The translations under genes and the position numbers were made by a program. Shown one piece after another: positions 47,424 to 59,180 of a stretch of 64,000 nucleotides of DNA. The stretch is from NCBI GenBank assembly GCA_018398815.1, contig CM031614.1:52885843-52949842 (forward strand), read 5' to 3'. Below the pieces are notes generated by a model, which was not told the DNA's origin, ran no database searches, and saw only the letters and a list, made by a program, of their open reading frames with translations. The DNA comes from Conus ventricosus (Eukaryota; Mollusca; Gastropoda; Neogastropoda; Conidae). Positions within the stretch are counted from its first letter, which is position 1; each line of letters starts with the position of its first letter.

Positions 47424-48206
47424 CTGTACGTCAGAGCAAACACACCATGGCCATATCTCCATCCATTCTTCTGTACCCTCCTCCCCTTCTCCGCCCCCCC
47501 CCCCCCCCCCTTTGCACCAAGACAAAATAGTATGAGACACAAGACATACTTGCTCTCCTGGAAGGACAACAGTGGAAAATAAGGAACAAAATATTCACAG
47601 GTGTTTTCATGCTGACGGCAAACAAACATCAAAATCATTGTCTGCCGAAAAGCAACAACAACAAATAATGTCATTTTCATTTAATACTTGATGAAGATAC
47701 TTATCATTTTTCAGAAACGAAAGGAAAGCAATTTTCATTCATCATTCTTCAGAAACGAAAGGAAAGCAATTTTCATTCAAGTTCATAGATCTTTTTTCCT
47801 TGATAATAGCACTTTCTCTCGGGATTCTCTTTGACTTATTCTATGAAAATAATTTTTGTGTCTGTGATTTAGAAAGGAAAGAATGGTGATAAAAAGAGAG
47901 AACAAGGGCTGAGTACCACAGAATAGCTGTGGGCACAGCCAAATCGTACTCTGGAGGCATGCAGCACACCAAAACAAAACAGTGAGCGAATGGAGAAAAA
48001 AGCTAAATCAAAACAATATCCTAGTCGGCAATCCAACCTAATTGGCAACTATGTAAATTTACAAATCATTCCCCAAAAATTCACATCTTTGATTCCTTAT
48101 TCACATTGTTGGACTGCTCAACATCTCGAACTTAACAAGCCTGGAAATTATTAAGGAATCCTTACTGGAGTGAGGAGAACTCTTCAAGCCTAAACAAAAG
48201 AAGAAG

Positions 48207-48255
<49 letters not shown>

Positions 48256-48639
48256 CCCATAACAAAAGAAAAAAAAAGATGAAATATTGCAAATGAGCTG
48301 GAAAAAAAACCCAAAGTACATTGTCCAGTCCCCCTTAATGCAAGTGGGTCTTTTCAAATTTCTACGCATGTGACTCATGCCAAGCTAAACCTTGCTTTTG
48401 AGAGAGCACTTTTGTTTAAAAAAGAAAAAAAAACAGCATGATAACTTCAGTATTCCAAACATGCCATCTAACGTTTCTCTTTCCTTTTCTCTTTCAGAAG
48501 GTATCTTCTCTCAGCACTTGGTGTTTGTTTACGTGTCTAGGTGGAGTTCTGTTCTCCCATCCATGACCAAGTTGTTGTTGTTGTTGTCGTACCCTGGCTA
48601 AAAGACTCCAGGGATCATCTGAACGGCCAAAGTACTTGA

Positions 48640-48960
48640 ACACTATGGTATAAATGCATCAGCTGGGGATGAGAACATTACGTGTGTGACCGTTTTTGAT
48701 TACCCCGCCACGTGGGCAGCCACACTCCGACTTCGGGGGATTTTGGAGACTGATAATGTTATGCTAGGAGCTTGTCACAACTGAAGACAATCCCTGCACA
48801 ACTATGCAGAGCATAACAACATTTTGATATAGCCTTGGTGTTCTAGCCTATGTCAACTGGCCTGACACAGCCTTAAGCCATTCCATGAAGCTCCCTGAGC
48901 TGGTGTTTCTCTCTGTGGCGTTTCCCAGCCATGACATGACATGACCATCATCTGTTTGGG
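48640..48960 (-). mobile_element. SINE body fragment
   Basis: GTGTGACCGTTTTTGATTA and GGCAGCCACACTCCGACTTC match the corresponding segment of the SINE near 51640-51700. No tRNA-like head is present, so it is a headless fragment or a related family sharing the core. Confidence 0.55.
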
Positions 48961-49364
48961 GGAAGCCACTGCCTTGGTGGAGCACCTGTTAGACTACTCC
49001 TTATTTTACTGATTTTTTTTTTGTTTTTGTTTTTTTTGTCGTTTTATTTTACTTTTTCAATGAATTGTGAGATCTTAACACAGCGTTTTCTTTTCACTAA
49101 CACTGTTCCATATCACCTGGGTGAAAAGCTCTGTCACGGCACTGACAGTGTGTGAGAATAATGACGATAGACCGCACGATGGAGTTGACAGTGGGTGAAT
49201 ACAATGACTACATACTGTGAGATGGAGATGACAGCTGATGAGAATAATGATTACCAGCCATGAGGTGGAGTTGTCAAATGGAGAGAATCATTTCAACAGA
49301 CTATGAGATGGAGCTGACAGCCGATGAAAATGACGACAACAAATCATCATCATTAAGAGTAATG

Positions 49365-49500
49365 ATACAGCACCTTTCTTTGGCTAGAGACCAAAGCTCT
49401 CTTGCGTTACAATTCATCCTCTCGTTTACGTAACAGGCTGCCTACCTGGGTAGAGCCGACTCAAGAGCAGCCTGCTGGCGCTTCATTCAATCATATCCCC
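49365..49500. repeat. Dispersed repeat, copy A
   Basis: CAGGCTGCCTACCTGG and TAGAGCCGACTCAAGAGC recur with few changes near 52065-52110. The surrounding TTTCTTTGGC...GACCAAAGCTC also matches. Likely part of a SINE-type body. Confidence 0.6.
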
Positions 49501-49969
49501 TGTCATTCATAAGGCAGAAGACTGTTTTCTGTCTCTTGTTTACCATCATCAGAACAATAACCCGTCTTTCACGTTCTTACCATTCTTTGTCTGCATTCAC
49601 TTATGTGTGTGATATTTGATCAGAATATAACCAATATTTTCTGTTCAATTATCAGTTTTGTTGTTAATCAAAACAGATGAAGATGCTGTATCCTATGTTC
49701 ATTAGTTCAAATTGCTCAACAAAAACCAAAGGTGACAATGTTCGAAACAGATCAGTGCACACACATGCTCGCTGATCCACTCCTACCACAGCCATGGAGT
49801 GATGGAAATGCACGCTGCTAATCCTCTCCCTACTGCCATGACTGAGCTCTGCCATGATTGATTATCACGTTCTGTCGTGACGCTGAGACCATTGCGCTGG
49901 TAATGGTGTAGTCATTTGTCACAAAACAAACATGCGAAACAAACAAAACACAACCCAAGCAAGAGAGAA

Positions 49970-50215
49970 AAAGACAGATACAGAGGGAAAAGACAGAAAC
50001 AGAGAGAAAAACAGATACAGAGGAAAAGACAGAAACAGAGAGGAAAAGACAGATACAGAGAAAAAGACAGAAACAGAGAGAAAAGACAGATACAGAGGGA
50101 AAAAGACAGATACAGAGAGAAAAAGACAGATACAGAGAGGAAAAGACAGACAGATACAGAGAGAAAAAGACAGATACAGAGAGAAAAAGACAGAAACAGA
50201 GAGGAAAAGTGAGGA
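49970..50215. repeat. ~20-bp purine minisatellite
   Basis: Repeated AGACAGATACAGAGAGAAA with variants (AGAAACAGAG). All three frames stay open through it because no stops occur in the unit; no gene is implied. Confidence 0.85.
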
Positions 50216-50431
50216 ATGAAAAAAAAAGGTGAATTCAACTATTTTTGAGAGTCTTGTCACCAATAAATTGGATATCTGATTATTTTAACACAAAAAACAA
50301 ATTTCGAAAAGAACACACGCACGCACGCACGCAGTACACACACACGCACGCACGCAGACACACACACACACAATTACCATATGCACCCCTTCCTCCCTTT
50401 TACCCTTCTCCATTCCCTTGCACCACAACAC

Positions 50432-50482
<51 letters not shown>

Positions 50483-50871
50483 ACAGAACTACAAGAAAAA
50501 GAATAGGAAAACAGCAGGAATACAAAAGGCTTACACTCAAACCTATCTTAAGCAGCACAAGAAAGCGAAAATGAATGACAGACCGACCGACAAACAGACT
50601 TATAGAGATAAAGAGAGAGAAAAGAACAAGACAGGCCGTTTCGTTCAATCGTCATCCTCTAACACAACAAGGACCCAGCAGAACAGCCCACCAAACACCT
50701 TGAACACCTCAGGTCTACACAACTACACAGAAAGCATACATAGCGTCAGCAGTCATTAAAGATCATCCTGTCCTTACAGCAATGACTGTGTCTCAGCAGC
50801 AGGTTGAGAGGTTAGGAAAAAGCAGGGCGGAAAATGACAGAGCGTGGGTCAGCATGGTGCAATAATAGTAG

Positions 50872-50873
<2 letters not shown>

Positions 50874-50902
<29 letters not shown>

Positions 50903-50946
50903 CAACACACACACACACACACACACACATGCACGCACCCAAGCAT

Positions 50947-50978
<32 letters not shown>

Positions 50979-51013
50979 CGCACACACACACACTACACAC
51001 ACACATACACACA

Positions 51014-51078
<65 letters not shown>

Positions 51079-51083
51079 ACACA

Positions 51084-51128
<45 letters not shown>
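50874..51128. repeat. CA microsatellite adjoining a donor site
   Basis: (CA)n with AACAC, TGCA and CTACA interruptions. In the transcript it is a UG tract that starts about ten bases after the donor of the exon at 51137. Confidence 0.95.
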
Positions 51129-51131
<3 letters not shown>

Positions 51132-51136
51132 CTGAC

Positions 51137-51500
51137 CAGCAGCAGAGCTCTGGCGGAAGGTCTGCACTCTCTCATACGCCTGTCGCAGAGTCTTGGCCTC
51201 AGGATCCCCCCCAAACCTCCTCTCCTCCGGCACCGGTGCCTCCCTCACCCCCTCCACTCCCCTGCCGGCCATCACATTCCCAGCATCCCTCCCAGAGTGA
51301 CGATCAAAGGAGTCACTGAATCGGCCAGAGCCGAAGTCCTGTCGGCGGACCCCGTCAGAATAATCCCTGACCGGCGCTCGCTGAGGCTGAGCCGAGGAAG
51401 CCAGGGGGTCGGTGCGCATAGCGGAGTTGCTGGCCAGGGAGTTACGGTCGCTGTACTGAGAGAGGCGCTTTACCGCCTCACTGCTCCCCGCGTCCTCCAC
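51137..51500 (-). CDS. PLEKHA5/6/7-like: Exon: disordered Ser/Arg-rich segment
   Basis: A 364-nt exon with acceptor gatcag and donor GCTG|gtcagt. It reads VEDAGSSEAVKRLSQYSDRN and continues open to YERVQTFRQSSAAG. It is in frame throughout and ends in phase 1, which joins exactly to the GC-start of the exon at 47423. A (TG)n tract on the transcript strand begins about ten bases after the donor, and the tail of a SINE lies just upstream of the acceptor. The 5' join to the preceding exon needs one extra base. Confidence 0.8.
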
Positions 51501-51519
51501 CTGATCGATCAAAATCAGA

Positions 51520-51967
51520 CATGATCACCATTATTATCATTATCATTAACATATTTTCTTTTCCTTCTTTTCTTTCTTTCTGCATACGCAGGCTGATACT
51601 CATGCGGACACTGCCTGTATAGACAGGCAGTGGAGTTTTGTGTGTATGACCGTTTTTTATGCCACCATTAAGGCAGCCATACTCCATCTTCGGGAAGGTG
51701 CATGCTATGTGTAACGTGTCATCCATACCAACGGCCAAACTGGCCTTCTCTTCCGAAAGTTGGTGATGGGATTTTACGTGTGTGCAAGATGCTGTGCATG
51801 CGTTCACACATGGAACCCCGGTTTATAGTCTCATTCGAAGGACTGTATGGGGAATGGAGTCAGAACCAAGGTTAACTCCGAGGGTAAAATCCCCCTGTAC
51901 CGAAATTTGAACCCGCAACCCCAGGATCACGAGTCCGGTGCTCTACCAACTGAGCTATTCCGACCCC
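51520..51967 (-). mobile_element. tRNA-headed SINE
   Basis: On the minus strand, TAGCTCAGTTGGTAGAG (box A-like) and GCGGGTTCAAAT (box B-like) form a tRNA-derived promoter at 51967-51902. The body follows and includes the segment with ATGACCGTTTTTTATGCC (plus sense) also found near 48690. The tail is simple repeats ending less than 25 bases before the acceptor of the exon at 51500. Confidence 0.75.
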
Positions 51968-51974
51968 CTAACAT

Positions 51975-52140
51975 TGTTTTCATTATTAAGAGTATTTATA
52001 TAGTGTGTATCCTGGATCTGAGACCAAGCTCTAAGCACTATTCATTTCACACTTTCCTTTATACAACAGGCTGCCTACCTGGTTAGAGCCGACTGAAGAG
52101 CTGCCTGCTGGCACAACATTCAAGTCATTTCCTGTGTCAT
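51975..52140. repeat. Dispersed repeat, copy B
   Basis: Second copy of the repeat at 49365-49500: GAGACCAAGCTCTAAGCAC, ACAGGCTGCCTACCTGG, TAGAGCCGACTGAAGAGC and CTGCCTGCTGGC. It lies between two SINE copies. Confidence 0.6.
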
Positions 52141-52189
52141 TCAGACTGTCCATTTTTCGTTCATATTTTCTTTCTTTCCGAGCATGCTA

Positions 52190-52450
52190 TGTATAATGTA
52201 TCCTCCATACCAACAGCCAAACTGGCCTTCTCTTCTGAAAGTTGGTGACTGATTTTAGGTGTATGCAAGTTGTTATGCATGCATTCACACATGGAACTAT
52301 GCCTTATAGTCTCATTTCAAGGACTTTCTTGGAGGTGAAGTCAGAACCAATGTTAACTCTGATGGAAAAAATCCCCCTGTGCCAAAACACCTCAGCAGAG
52401 ATTCGAACCCACAAACAGGATCATGAGTCCAACTGAGCCATCCCACCCCT
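52190..52450 (-). mobile_element. Degraded second copy of the same SINE
   Basis: Shares long runs with the SINE at 51520-51967: CAGCCAAACTGGCCTTCTC, GAAAGTTGGTGA, CACACATGGAACT, TATAGTCTCATT, AATCCCCCTGTGCC. The tRNA-like head near 52400-52445 is partly lost (ATTCGAACCCACAAAC remains for box B). Confidence 0.7.
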
Positions 52451-52528
52451 ATCATTCCAAACATTGTTTTCCGGAATTATTGAAACATTTTTCAGATGCA
52501 TTTGTTGTTCTGCTGTTCCTTCTTGAGC

Positions 52529-52589
<61 letters not shown>

Positions 52590-52830
52590 GCAAGTACTCT
52601 TAGCCCACAGTGAGGAACAGAAAGTGGTGTGGACATGGGACATCAACAGGACTCTTCAAGACCCCCTTCCAAGAACCAGAGCAGGAAAGAAGAAACAGAG
52701 CAGACAGAGAAAGAGGTGGACAGACAATACTGCTTAGTGAACTGGAAGGAGCTTTGCTGTAACCCAAACACTTGTTCATAGCTGGCAGAGGTGGACACAA
52801 CTGGTGCAGCATTCATCACTGCCCCTCACA
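52590..52830 (+). mobile_element. 3' coding end of a LINE, decayed
   Basis: Reads KKKQSRQRKRWTDNTA, a stop, then after a frame change WTGRSFAVTQTLVHSWQRW and TQLVQHSSLP. The RQRKRW..N...W.G..F..TQ....R.RW..LV..SS pattern is the familiar C-terminus of many invertebrate non-LTR retrotransposons. It has no RT domain and is dead. Confidence 0.65.
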
Positions 52831-53078
52831 ATCCTCATGATCTCTAAGACCATTAGCACTTTACAAAAAAATGGAAGGGACTAGAATTTTTTTTTCAGGT
52901 TAACCAAATTTCAAATTAGCCAAATAATGGAACCAATCTGTTCTCTGCCAACCATGCTCACCAAAATTCTGGCTACACCATTCCTGAGGTAGAATATTCT
53001 GGCAGCAGTATCTAAAAAGGTGGCAACGGCTTCCACAGACAGCAGCTGGGTAAAAGTTCACCCACAGCAGGAACTCAC

Positions 53079-54507
53079 CCTGGATGCAGTGTGATCCCGG
53101 GCGGGGTGGGGTACTGGAAGAACGGCGTCCGCTGCATCCTCTCCTTGTTCAGCTCGTGGGCGATCAGCAGCTGTTCCCCCGAGCCAGGACTGCGAGCCTC
53201 GCCATGTCCCTCACCAGCTGGTCACGCACCGCCGCAGGGTAAGGGGGGCGCTCGGGGCCAGGGGCTCCTCGAATGGCTGACCAGTGCCACGCATCTCCGG
53301 CACGTTGACGTATGTGTGACTGTGCGTGTCCTGGGCTGAGGCGTGGTGGCTGGGGGGTGGTGGGTAGGAGGAGGGGGGCGGCACGCGAGAGAGACTGTTC
53401 CGACTTCCGTGCTGCGGGAATAAGTTCTGTTTGGAGCCTTGATCGTCGCGGTCGCCACGGTAACCCTGACTGGCCATGCTGTGCCGAGAGCTGGCATAGG
53501 AAGCGCGAGGGTCCTGCGATGTGTTGAGACGAGGGTGAGAGTCGGCGTAAAATCTCCCATCTCTTTCTTGGGTCGTTTCAGGGTGCGGTCTCTCTGGGTA
53601 GCCTCTGTTGGGCCCGGGTGTCCTCGGCTGGTGTCGGAGTTGGCCATGGAATCTCTGTACTGGGGTGCATAGTCACCAGGACCAGGGTGAGGAGTCTGCC
53701 AACTGCCACGCTCTCTGCCTGGTGCGCCCCCTTCAATCCCCGGCCCACCTGAGCTGGGAGGAAAACCTTGGTTCCTCCTGCCGTCCTCCGGGTAATAACT
53801 GGTGCGATAGGCGTTGTCCATGCTTCCCTGCGAGGTGTTAGGGTCTCGGGGTGAGCGCTGTGGACTGCCCTGACCGTGCGGGTCACCCCGCCGGCTCGAG
53901 TTGCTCACCATCGACAACCTCTGCTGGGGGTCATCAGGTCGCTGAAAGGGTCGGAACCCTGGCTGTGTGTACGAGCCCCGGTCTCTTTCAGCAGCTCTCG
54001 ACTGTCCCAGCGGCACGAAATCTTGCGCGTGCTTGTAGGGTCCGGCTGCAAACTGCGCACGCTCCCTCGAGGGTCTTTGTCCTCCATCCTCGGTCGAACC
54101 AGACGCGGGTCGTAGGATTGATGGTGGGCGTAGTTCCGAGAGTCAGGTTGCAGACCGTGCCCGGGAAACCCTGGATAGGCGTGACCTTCGGCAGGCAGGC
54201 TGTGCAGGCTTCCGTGAGGGTCAGGCTCCCCTCCTGCATCCTGGGTGCTCTACCCCCGTCTGCCTCCAGGTCAGGCACCGACCTCCATGAGGGGGGCCCT
54301 GGATCTGCGCCCTGTGGGGGACCTCGGCCGGGGCTGTGCTGGTGCTGGGCGCTGGGGTTGGGGTTCTTCCACTGGGGGTGGAAGTGGAGGCCTGGGTCTG
54401 TGGGGGAGGGCTGGGCGTGGTCGCCGTAAGGCCTGTGGTCACCGCGGGGGGGCGACCTCGGCACGGGGCCTCCGGGTTTGATGTTATTGTTGGCTTCCCT
54501 GTAGAAC
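53079..54507 (-). CDS. PLEKHA5/6/7-like: Large exon: disordered Pro/Ser/Arg-rich region, frame-broken
   Basis: About 1.43 kb between acceptor tttcag and donor CCAGG|gtgagt. It opens with FYREANNNIKPGG and ends with EQLLIAHELNKERMQR then TPFFQYPTP. Between are low-complexity stretches such as SRNSLSRVPPPSSYPPPP and THSHTYVNVPEMRG. Changes of frame are needed near 54215, 54070, 53560, 53225 and 53180; each new frame continues the same type of sequence, so these are probably missing bases. No catalytic domain is seen. The region is probably a flexible linker with binding motifs after the PH domain. Confidence 0.75.
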
Positions 54508-55414
54508 CTGAAAGCAGTCAGTTCGTCCTGTGAATGACATGCAAACAGCGTGTTTGTTTGTGTTCCTCAACTGATCTCAAGGGAGAGTTGTCTGTCTCAG
54601 GAATCCTGACAAGTCAATACCAGGTCATAGAATGTATACCGTTAAGGCCTGTGAGAAAACTGCATCTATAGCCTGTCTTTTCTTCTTTCTAACCACCTCC
54701 AAACACAGGCAGCTGCTTAACATTTAACTCTTTAGTTTTATCATGAGAATCAATATGGTTGGGCTAGGAGCTTCACACCACAGGTGGTAACTCCCCACCC
54801 CCCCCCCCCCCCCCCCAGCACTGCATGACAATCTAACATATGCCTTAACAATCCAATCTATATCAAAGTCTCCCTAATGCTATATCAGCTCATCTGTGCT
54901 GATCATTTGGAATTCAAGGCACAACACTCTATCCTTGGAGTCAAACATGAAGGGAAGACAGCAGCTTTTTCAGTTCATGGCCCTTTCCCCCTTTTTGTAT
55001 GGAGTCCCTCAAGGTCTGTGTTGGGAGCCCTGTTGTTCATCCTATATATTCACTACTTTCTCATAATTACTTAACTCTCACTCAGTCTCACACCATATTT
55101 ATTTTGATAATACAAAAATTTGAAATCATCTCCTTAAAATCTTGTGTCCATGCAGTGACAGTCATTAGCGATTATCTTAACCTCACATCACCATCCAGTT
55201 GCATTAGACTGCCCGCATCTTGAAGGATTGGGTACAAAATTGCTACTGCATTTTTAAAAATCAGGAAGCCTCTTTTGTCCAAACTGATTGTCCCACTAAG
55301 ATCATAAGTGACACATTACCAATACTGCGTGAGTGTTGCATGTGTGCATGCGTGTGTGCGTGCGTTTTTGTGTGTGTGCATGCATGTGTGCGTGTGTGCG
55401 TGCATGTGTGTGTG

Positions 55415-55461
<47 letters not shown>

Positions 55462-55655
55462 GTGTGTGTATGTGAGTGAAATTAAGAAATATAATGAGAT
55501 ATGTCCATATGATTAAATACTTTATTTCTCTTTGTGTATGCAAATTCAACTCTTGTGTGTTTGTGCTCTTTTGAGAAAGAGCGCAATTAATTCTCGTCAC
55601 ATTTAACATTAGTAACACTGACAATGCTTGGGCTAAGTCTTCTCAACAAAAAAAA

Positions 55656-55686
<31 letters not shown>

Positions 55687-55904
55687 CACACCAACACCAC
55701 ACACACACACACACACACCAACGACAAGCAGACTTCACAGAACCAGGCCATAACAAACGACTTTGCAGACCCTTAACAGACAACACACAATACCAAAAGA
55801 TACCAATAGACAAGCAAAGACAACAACAGACAAACAGGCACCCAGAGAACGACAAAAAAGGCTTCACAGACACCCAAAAGACAACAACAGGCAGGTAATA
55901 CCAA

Positions 55905-56525
55905 CAACAGACATGCGGTGACACCACCACACAGGTTATGACAACAGACAAGCAGTGACACCACCCACAGGTTATGACACAGACATCAGTGACACCACCC
56001 ACACAGGTTATGACAACAGACATGCAGTGACACCACCACACAGGTTATGACAAACAGACATGCAGTGACACCACCACACAGGTTATGCAACAGACATGCA
56101 GTGACACCACCACACAGGTTATGACAAAAAACAGTGACACCACCACACAGGTTTTGACAACAGACTGCAGTGACACCACCACACAGGTTTGACAACAAAC
56201 AGTGACACCACCACACAGGTTATGACAACAGACAAGCAGTGACACCACCACACAGGTTATGACAAAAAGACATGCAGTGACACCACCACACAGGTTATGC
56301 AACAAACAGTGACACCACCACACAGGTTTTTGACAACAAACAGTGACACCCCCACACAGGTTATGACAACAGACAAGCAGTGACACCACCACACAGGTTA
56401 TGACAACAGACAAACAGTGACACCCCCCACACAGGTTATGACAACCCGACAAGCAGTGACACCACCACACAGGTTATGACAACAGACAAACAGTGACACC
56501 ACCACACAGGTTATGACAACAGAAA
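55905..56525. repeat. 37-bp minisatellite
   Basis: About 17 copies of CACCACCACACAGGTTATG followed by ACAACAGACAAGCAGTGA. It is continuous with the 20-bp array to its right; both share ACAACAGA and AGTGACACC, suggesting a common origin. Confidence 0.9.
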
Positions 56526-56554
56526 ATGCAGTGACAGACACTAACTGACCCAAC

Positions 56555-57010
56555 AGAAAAACACTGGGCACCAAACAGAAAAACACTGACACCACCGAAA
56601 AAACACTGGGCACCAACAGAAAACACTGACACCCAAAAGAAAAAAAACTGATTACCAACAGAAAAACACTGACACCAACAGAAAAACACTGACACAAACA
56701 GAAAAACACTGACACCACCAGAAAAACACTGACACCAACAGAAAACACTGACACCAACAGAAAAACACTGATACCAAAAAGAAAAAAAAACTGACACCAA
56801 CAGAAAAACACTGACACCAACAGAAAAAACACCGACACCAACAGAAAAACACTGACACCAACAGAAAAACACTGACACCAACAGAAAAACACTGACACCA
56901 ACAGAAAAAACACCGACACCAACAGAAAAACACCGACACCAAAAAGAAAAACACTGACACCAACAGAAAAGCACTGACACCAACAGAAAAACGCTGACAC
57001 CAACAGACAA
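56555..57010. repeat. 20-bp minisatellite
   Basis: About 22 copies of CACTGACACCAACAGAAAAA with variants. It begins about 20 bases inside the intron from the donor at 57030, so that exon is enclosed by arrays. Confidence 0.9.
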
Positions 57011-57029
57011 GCAGTGGCCAGTGACTCAC

Positions 57030-57135
57030 CCCCAGTGCCCTTCATGGTGGCGGCCATGTAGGTTGGACAGCCAGCGTCCAGGTCTGGGCTGCGTGTCGGT
57101 GTGGAAGAGATGGTCTTGGTGTTTTCGTGTTCTAC
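57030..57135 (-). CDS. PLEKHA5/6/7-like: Exon: PH domain C-terminal helix, frame-broken
   Basis: Bounded by acceptor ttgcag and donor GGGG|gtgagt. The PH ending can be read only by switching between two frames: VEHENTKT in one, LFHTDTQP in a second, then PDLDA in the first, WLSNL in the second and AATMKGTG in the first. Together these match the PH strand plus C-terminal helix that contains an invariant Trp (here in WLSNL). Three or four single-base deletions in short homopolymers would explain it, more consistent with consensus error than decay because both splice sites are intact. The exon is flanked on both sides by minisatellites. Confidence 0.78.
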
Positions 57136-57154
57136 CTGCAAGCACAGTCATCAG

Positions 57155-59180
57155 TCTGGGCTGTGTGGAAGTAGACTGTCTTCGTGTTCTACAGGGTGTG
57201 CAAAAGTACTGTGTAGAAGTAGAGGTTGGTGTTACAGGTGTGCAAATGGGACAGTGTAGAAGTAGAGGTTGTGGTGATCTACAGGTCTGCAATGTACAGT
57301 GTAGAAGTAGAGGTTGGTGTTCTACAGGTCTCCAAAGTACCCGTGTTGAAGTAGAGGTTGGTGTTCTACAGGTCTGCAATGACAGTGTAGAAGTAGAGGT
57401 TGGTGGGTTTTACAGGTCTCCAATGTACAGTGGTAGAAGTAGAGGTTGGTGTTCTACAGGTCTGCAATGTACAGTGTAGAAGTAGAGGTTGGTGTTCTAC
57501 AGGTCTCCAATGTACAGTGTTAGAAGTTTGAGGCTGGTGGTTCTACGGTCTGCAATGTACAGTGTTGAAGTAGGGTTGGTGATCTACAGGTGTGCAATGT
57601 GCTTGTGTAGAAGTAGAGGTTGGTGTTTACAGGTCTGCAATGTACAGTGTAGAAGTAGAGGTTTTGGGTTCACGGTCTCCAATGTACAGTGTAGAAGTAG
57701 AGGTTGGGTTCTACAGTCCTGCAATGTTCAGTGTGAAGTAGAGGTTGGTGTTCTACAGGTGTTTGTAATGCTGTGTAGAAGTAGAGGTTGGTGTTCTACA
57801 GGTCTGCAATGTTTCAGGTAGAAGTAGAGGTTGGTGTTCTACAGGTGTGCAATGTACGTGTAGAATCAGGGTTGGTGTTCTACAGGTGTGCAATGTTACA
57901 TGTAGAAGTAGAGGTTGGTGATCTACAGGTCTGCAAAATTTCAGTGTAGAAGTAGAGGTTGGGTTCACAGGTCTGCAATGTACAGTGCAGAAATAGAGGT
58001 TGGGGGTTTCTACAGGTCTCCAAAGTACGTGTAGAAGTAGAGGTTTGGGGTTCTTACAGTCCTGCAATGTACGTGTAGAAGTAGAGGTTGGTGTTCTACA
58101 GGTGTGTAATGTACTGTGTAGAAGTAGAGGTTGGTGTTTTACAGGTCTGGCAATGTACAGTGTAGAAGTGGGTTGGTGTTCTACAGGTGTGCAATGTCTG
58201 TGTAGAAGCAGAGGTTGGTGTTCTACAGGTCTGCAATGTACAGTGTAGAAAGTAGAGGGGGTGTTCTACCCGGTGTGCAATGTGCTGTGAGAAGTAGAGG
58301 TCGGTGTTCTACAGGCCTGCAATGTCAGTGCAGAAGTAGACTGTCTTGGTGTTCTACAGGTCTGCAATGTACAGTGTAGAAGTAGAGGTTGGTGTTCTAC
58401 AGGTCTCCAATGTGCTGTGTAGAAGTAGAGGTTTTTGGGGTTCTACAGGCCTGCAATGTACAGTGTAGAAGTGGAGGGTTGGTGTTCTACAGGTGTGCAA
58501 TGTACTGTGTAGAAGTAGAGGGTTTGGTGTTCTACATGTTGCCCAAAAATACAGTGTAGAAGTAGAGGTTGGTGTTTACAGGTTTTGCAATGTACAGTGT
58601 AGAAGTAGAGGTTTTGGTGTCTACAGGTCTGCAATGTACAGTGCAGAAGTAGAGGTAGGTGTTCTACAGGTGTGCAATGTACAGTGTAGAAGTAGAGGTT
58701 GGTGTTCTACAGGTCTGCAATGTACAGTGTAGAAGTAGGGTTGGGGTTCTACAGGTCTGCAATGTACAGTGCAGAAGTAGAGGTTGGTGTTCTACAAGGT
58801 CTTTCAATGTACAGTGTAGAAGTAGAGGTTGGTGTTTTTCTACAGGTGTGCAATGTACAGTGTAGAAGTAGAGGGTTGGGTTTACAGGTCTCCAATGTAC
58901 AGTGTAGAAGTAGAGGTTGGTGTTCTCAGGTGTGCAATATACAGTGTAGAAGTAGAGGTTGGTGTTCTACGGTCTGCAAGTACAGTGTAGAGTAGATGTT
59001 GGTGTTCTACAGGTCTGCAATGTACAGTGTAGAAGTAGAGGTTGGTGTTCTACAGGTCTGCAATGTACAGTGCAGAAGTAGAGGTTGGTGTTCTCAGCCC
59101 TTTCAATGTACAGTGAGAAGTAAAAGGTTGGTGTTCTACAGGTCTGGGAATGTACAGTGTGGAAGTAGACTGTCCTGGTG
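57155..59180. repeat. 43-bp minisatellite next to the last PH exon
   Basis: About 47 copies of a unit containing GTAGAAGTAGAGGTTGGTG, TTCTACAGGTCTGCAATG and TACAGT, with many indels. In transcript sense each unit has attgcag then acctGTAGAACACC, which resembles the acceptor ttgcag|GTAGAACACG of the exon at 57135. Confidence 0.92.

Noticed and set aside
51902..51967. A tRNA gene on the minus strand
   Set aside because: Box A and box B are present, but it continues into a SINE body that recurs nearby, so it is a SINE promoter, not a functional tRNA.
46037..57135. Calling the gene a pseudogene because of frame breaks
   Set aside because: Splice sites are intact and every break resumes the same protein in another frame; consensus errors explain this better.
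56398..57141. A 247-codon minus-strand frame rich in SVFLLVSVFFCWCQ
   Set aside because: Mostly translation of the 20-bp array; only the last part overlaps the real PH exon.
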